From Candidatus Iainarchaeum sp. (GTDB lineage Archaea > Iainarchaeota > Iainarchaeia > Iainarchaeales > JAFGBZ01): a stretch of DNA of 6,455 nt. Where the stretch lies: assembly GCA_016218635.1 (NCBI GenBank), contig JACRDJ010000004.1, forward strand, positions 1 to 6,455. The letters are read 5' to 3'. This document shows positions 4,748 through 6,455 of this stretch, piece by piece (position 1 is the stretch's first letter; each line of letters starts with the position of its first letter). The notes beneath the pieces were generated by a model, which made no database searches, had not been told where the DNA came from, and worked only from the letters and a program-made list of their open reading frames with translations. Both the position numbers and the translations under genes were made by a program.

Positions 4748-4782
4748 TGAATGCGCTGGACCGGCTGCTTTTGGTTGGATGA
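4748..4782 (+). repeat. Direct repeat, unit 2 (nadA-like 3' end)
   Basis: This is the partner of 4129-4163. The four differences are at the A/C of the ATG/CTG codon and three positions in the TCA-GTC/TTG-GTT codons. The offset between units is 619 bases. Upstream, 12 of the next 20 aligned bases also match, so the similarity tapers off without a sharp edge. Confidence 0.85.
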
Positions 4783-4786
4783 ACAT

Positions 4787-5770
4787 TTACTGCATCGGCG
4801 AGTAATTGATTTTGTCGAATGTGCGGAACACGAAGTAATGGTAGTCCCGGATGCTTTCGGCGAATTTTTCCCTGAATTCGTCCACGAGGCCCTGGAATTC
4901 CGCGTGTTTTTGCACGACCAGTTCCATTTCAAAGTCCGCGAACCCGATGCTTTCGTCCACGTAGATGACGTTGGACTTTGATTGAGCGAATGCCAGCATG
5001 GCCGGATAAGGGGAACGGTCCTTGAGGTCAAAGTTGGCCTTATAGTGGGTGAGCCCGAGCCTGGAAAAGCTGATTTTGGTTCGGAATCCCAAAATCACTT
5101 TTTTTTCCTTAAGCTGCCGGAGGGCGTACTTTACCTGCACGGGGGTGAGCCCGGTGGCTTTCGCGATTTCCACAGTGGGCCGGCGGGCATGGGCGGCAAT
5201 GAACGGAAGGACTTTTGTTTCCGTTTCGGTTAATTCCACGGGCTCGGATGGCCCGACTTCCTGAATGCTTCGCTCCGCGGTTTTTTCCGGATCAAAGAAT
5301 GCGTAACTGAAGTCATGGATTTTGGTGTAGGGCATGATTTCTTTTTCCTGGATGAATGGCTGGAATTTTTCCATGAACGAAAACCAGAACTCCCTTAATT
5401 CGGCCGTGCTCTTCACCCACACCAGGAACACCAGGTCCCATTCCCCCTCAATTTCCCCCACCCACCAGGTTCTTGGGTGCGCCACCAGCCAGGAAATGAT
5501 TTCTTTTTTCTTTTCGCCGGATACAAACTGGAGTTTGGCGTAGGTGCGGAAACTGGAGAACCCCAGCCGGGCACTGTCAATGACGGTGTAGAACCCTTCC
5601 ACGATTCCGGATTGCATCAGCTTATGGATTCGGTAATTCACTACATTCTTGTTGAGGCCCGTTTTTTCCGCAATCCGGCTGCTGCTCTGGCGGGCATTTT
5701 TGTCCAGCTCAAACAATATTTCCCGGTCCTTTTTGTCCAGTTCCGGAAAATCAAATGAAATGATTGACAT
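4787..5770 (-). CDS. Double-length Lrp/AsnC-family transcription regulator
   Basis: The 327-residue protein carries two Lrp-like units, about twice the usual 150 residues. The first winged helix-turn-helix is at about 11-60 (ILFELDKNARQSSSRIAEK, then TGLNKNVVNYRIHKL with GIVEGF), followed by a RAM-like ferredoxin-fold half at about 70-155 with GEWDLVFLVWV (109-119). The second helix-turn-helix is at about 182-230 (PTVEIAKATGLTPVQVKYALRQL, then VILGF), followed by a second RAM-like half at about 236-325 with GFADFEMELVV. Both halves keep the Gly-x-x-Asp turn, so neither looks decayed. Lrp proteins dimerise through RAM and sense amino acids or other small molecules; a tandem form could act as a single-chain pseudodimer. 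The ATG at 5768-5770 is supported by a TATA-like box about 28 bases upstream. It is divergent from the methyltransferase gene and may control it and itself. Confidence 0.9.
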   Translation of the reverse strand: MSIISFDFPELDKKDREILFELDKNARQSSSRIAEKTGLNKNVVNYRIHKLMQSGIVEGFYTVIDSARLGFSSFRTYAKLQFVSGEKKKEIISWLVAHPRTWWVGEIEGEWDLVFLVWVKSTAELREFWFSFMEKFQPFIQEKEIMPYTKIHDFSYAFFDPEKTAERSIQEVGPSEPVELTETETKVLPFIAAHARRPTVEIAKATGLTPVQVKYALRQLKEKKVILGFRTKISFSRLGLTHYKANFDLKDRSPYPAMLAFAQSKSNVIYVDESIGFADFEMELVVQKHAEFQGLVDEFREKFAESIRDYHYFVFRTFDKINYSPMQ

Positions 5771-5793
5771 TAGTGAATTATGCTATTATTACC

Positions 5794-5803
5794 TTAATAT
5801 TTT
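5794..5803 (-). promoter_or_regulatory. TATA-like element of the Lrp-like gene
   Basis: AAAATATTAA on the minus strand is centred about 28 bases upstream of the ATG at 5770, with no Shine-Dalgarno site between. This suggests a leaderless or nearly leaderless mRNA. Confidence 0.5.
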
Positions 5804-5833
5804 ATCATTTTGGCTGAAAAACTTTTTAATAGA

Positions 5834-5841
5834 TTAATTAA
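5834..5841 (+). promoter_or_regulatory. TATA-like element of the methyltransferase gene
   Basis: TTAATTAA lies about 40 bases before the ATG at 5878, which would put the transcript start near 5863, just ahead of a CGGAG at 5864-5868 that could be the ribosome binding site. A second AT box, TTAAATT (5843-5849), is an alternative. Confidence 0.4.
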
Positions 5842-5877
5842 GTTAAATTGCGTCTATTATTCACGGAGTTTGGTTAT

Positions 5878-6455
5878 ATGGGTACTTTTTTGCATTCGGC
5901 TGCGTTGGTTGATTTCTGGAGCGATTTTGTGGACTGGGAGGGGCGCCGTAGCGGTGAGAATGGTTTTCTGGTGCGCACGCTTTCGGATAACGCCTGCCAC
6001 CGGATTCTGAATGCCGCACTGGGTGACGGATGTGATTCCATTTTCCTGCTCCATGAAGGTTTTGAAGTGGTCAGCAACGAGGTTGATGATGAATTTCTGC
6101 GCAAGGCATTGGAGAATGCTCGCCAGGAGAAGGTGAACCTTTCCGTAACGCGTTCGGACTGGCGTTCGTTAAGCCGGCAGGCGGGGGAAAACTCTTTTGA
6201 TGCCGTGCTGTGCCTGGGCAATTCGCTCACCTACCTGTTCCATAAAAAGGACCGGCTCCGCGCATTGCGGGAATTCCGGAAAGTGCTTCGCCCCGGCGGA
6301 ATCCTGCTGATTGATGAACGCAATTATTCCTACATTTTGCGGGAGCGCAAAAGCATTCTGAACGGAAATTTCCGTTACTCCGGCAAAGTAGTGTATTGCG
6401 GGAAACACGTAAAAGGATTTCCGGTATCCATTTCAGCGAGGAATGTGCGCATGAA
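5878..6455 (+). CDS. Glycine/sarcosine N-methyltransferase-like SAM enzyme, 3' end cut
   Basis: The frame from ATG 5878 is open to the window end (192 codons), so the C-terminus is missing. The N-terminus reads ALVDFWSDFVDWEGRRSGENGFL, close to the start of glycine N-methyltransferases. The class I Rossmann motifs follow: motif I at about 43-56 (ILNAALGDGCDSIF), the ribose-binding acidic strand VVSNEVD (64-70), SDW (93-95, adenine side), FDAVLCLGNSLTYL (107-120) and VLRPGGILLIDERNYSYIL (136-153). In relatives motif I is usually LDxACGTG; here Asn replaces the Asp, and Leu-Gly-Asp replaces Cys-Gly-Thr. Such enzymes methylate glycine or its N-methyl derivatives, or other small amines; the substrate cannot be read here. 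GGAG at 5865-5868 supports the start. Confidence 0.85.
   Translation, partial: MGTFLHSAALVDFWSDFVDWEGRRSGENGFLVRTLSDNACHRILNAALGDGCDSIFLLHEGFEVVSNEVDDEFLRKALENARQEKVNLSVTRSDWRSLSRQAGENSFDAVLCLGNSLTYLFHKKDRLRALREFRKVLRPGGILLIDERNYSYILRERKSILNGNFRYSGKVVYCGKHVKGFPVSISARNVRM

Larger units (their letters stand above)
4729..4782 (+). pseudogene. Degraded 3' fragment of a second nadA copy
   Basis: In frame this reads AVPPRGVNALDRLLLVG and stop, against SVRRKAMNALDRMLSVG and stop at the end of the intact NadA. Residue matches fade upstream of about 4729, beyond which the sequence is the toxin-antitoxin promoter region. It has no start or body and cannot be functional. It ends 4 bases before the stop codon of the Lrp-like gene, so it probably marks the original 3' end of nadA beside that gene, or the 3' end of a related nadA brought in with the toxin-antitoxin module. 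Confidence 0.75.

Overview
The window looks archaeal. TATA-like boxes sit about 26 bases upstream of several start codons, as expected for leaderless mRNAs. One strong ribosome binding site (GGTGATCC) matches the archaeal 16S 3' end. The proteins include a double-length Lrp/AsnC regulator and an archaeal-type antitoxin/RelE pair. The lineage cannot be fixed from the sequence; a DPANN-type or other little-studied archaeal genome from a metagenome is plausible. Lines counted by hand in the first 600 bases are about 35-45% GC, against about 53-62% in nadA, so the left edge and probably the toxin-antitoxin module differ in composition from the core genes.

Layout. (1) 1-592, plus strand: a two-helix membrane protein, cut by the window edge, followed one base later by a lipoprotein with a heavy-metal-associated (HMA) CxxC domain. 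They look like a metal-handling pair of MerT/MerP type. (2) 593-910: a convergent intergenic stretch with palindromes and a long imperfect hairpin but no convincing gene. (3) 911-1867, minus: an unrecognised 318-residue basic protein with its own leaderless-type promoter. (4) 1971-3070, minus: a secreted lipoprotein with a degenerate M23/LytM-like domain, split by one frameshift near 2800. (5) 3144-4163, plus: nadA, quinolinate synthase, with all three iron-sulfur cysteines. (6) 4164-4671, minus: a RelE-family toxin and its ribbon-helix-helix-like antitoxin, whose 3' end abuts nadA with no spacer. (7) 4729-4782, plus: a second, degraded copy of the last codons of nadA. (8) 4787-5770, minus: a tandem Lrp-like regulator. 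(9) 5878-6455, plus: the N-terminal part of a glycine/sarcosine N-methyltransferase-like enzyme, divergent from the regulator and cut by the window end.

The most informative structure is the pair of nadA 3' ends. The intact one (4129-4163) and the degraded one (4748-4782) match at 31 of 35 positions and bracket the toxin-antitoxin operon. The simplest reading is that nadA and the Lrp gene were once convergent neighbours about four bases apart, and that the module entered at the 3' end of nadA, leaving a partial nadA copy on its far side. NAD synthesis (nadA), the regulator and the methyltransferase are otherwise ordinary chromosomal genes. The regulator and methyltransferase share a 107-base divergent promoter region, so the regulator may control itself and the methyltransferase. 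I do not see a complete new multi-gene system here.
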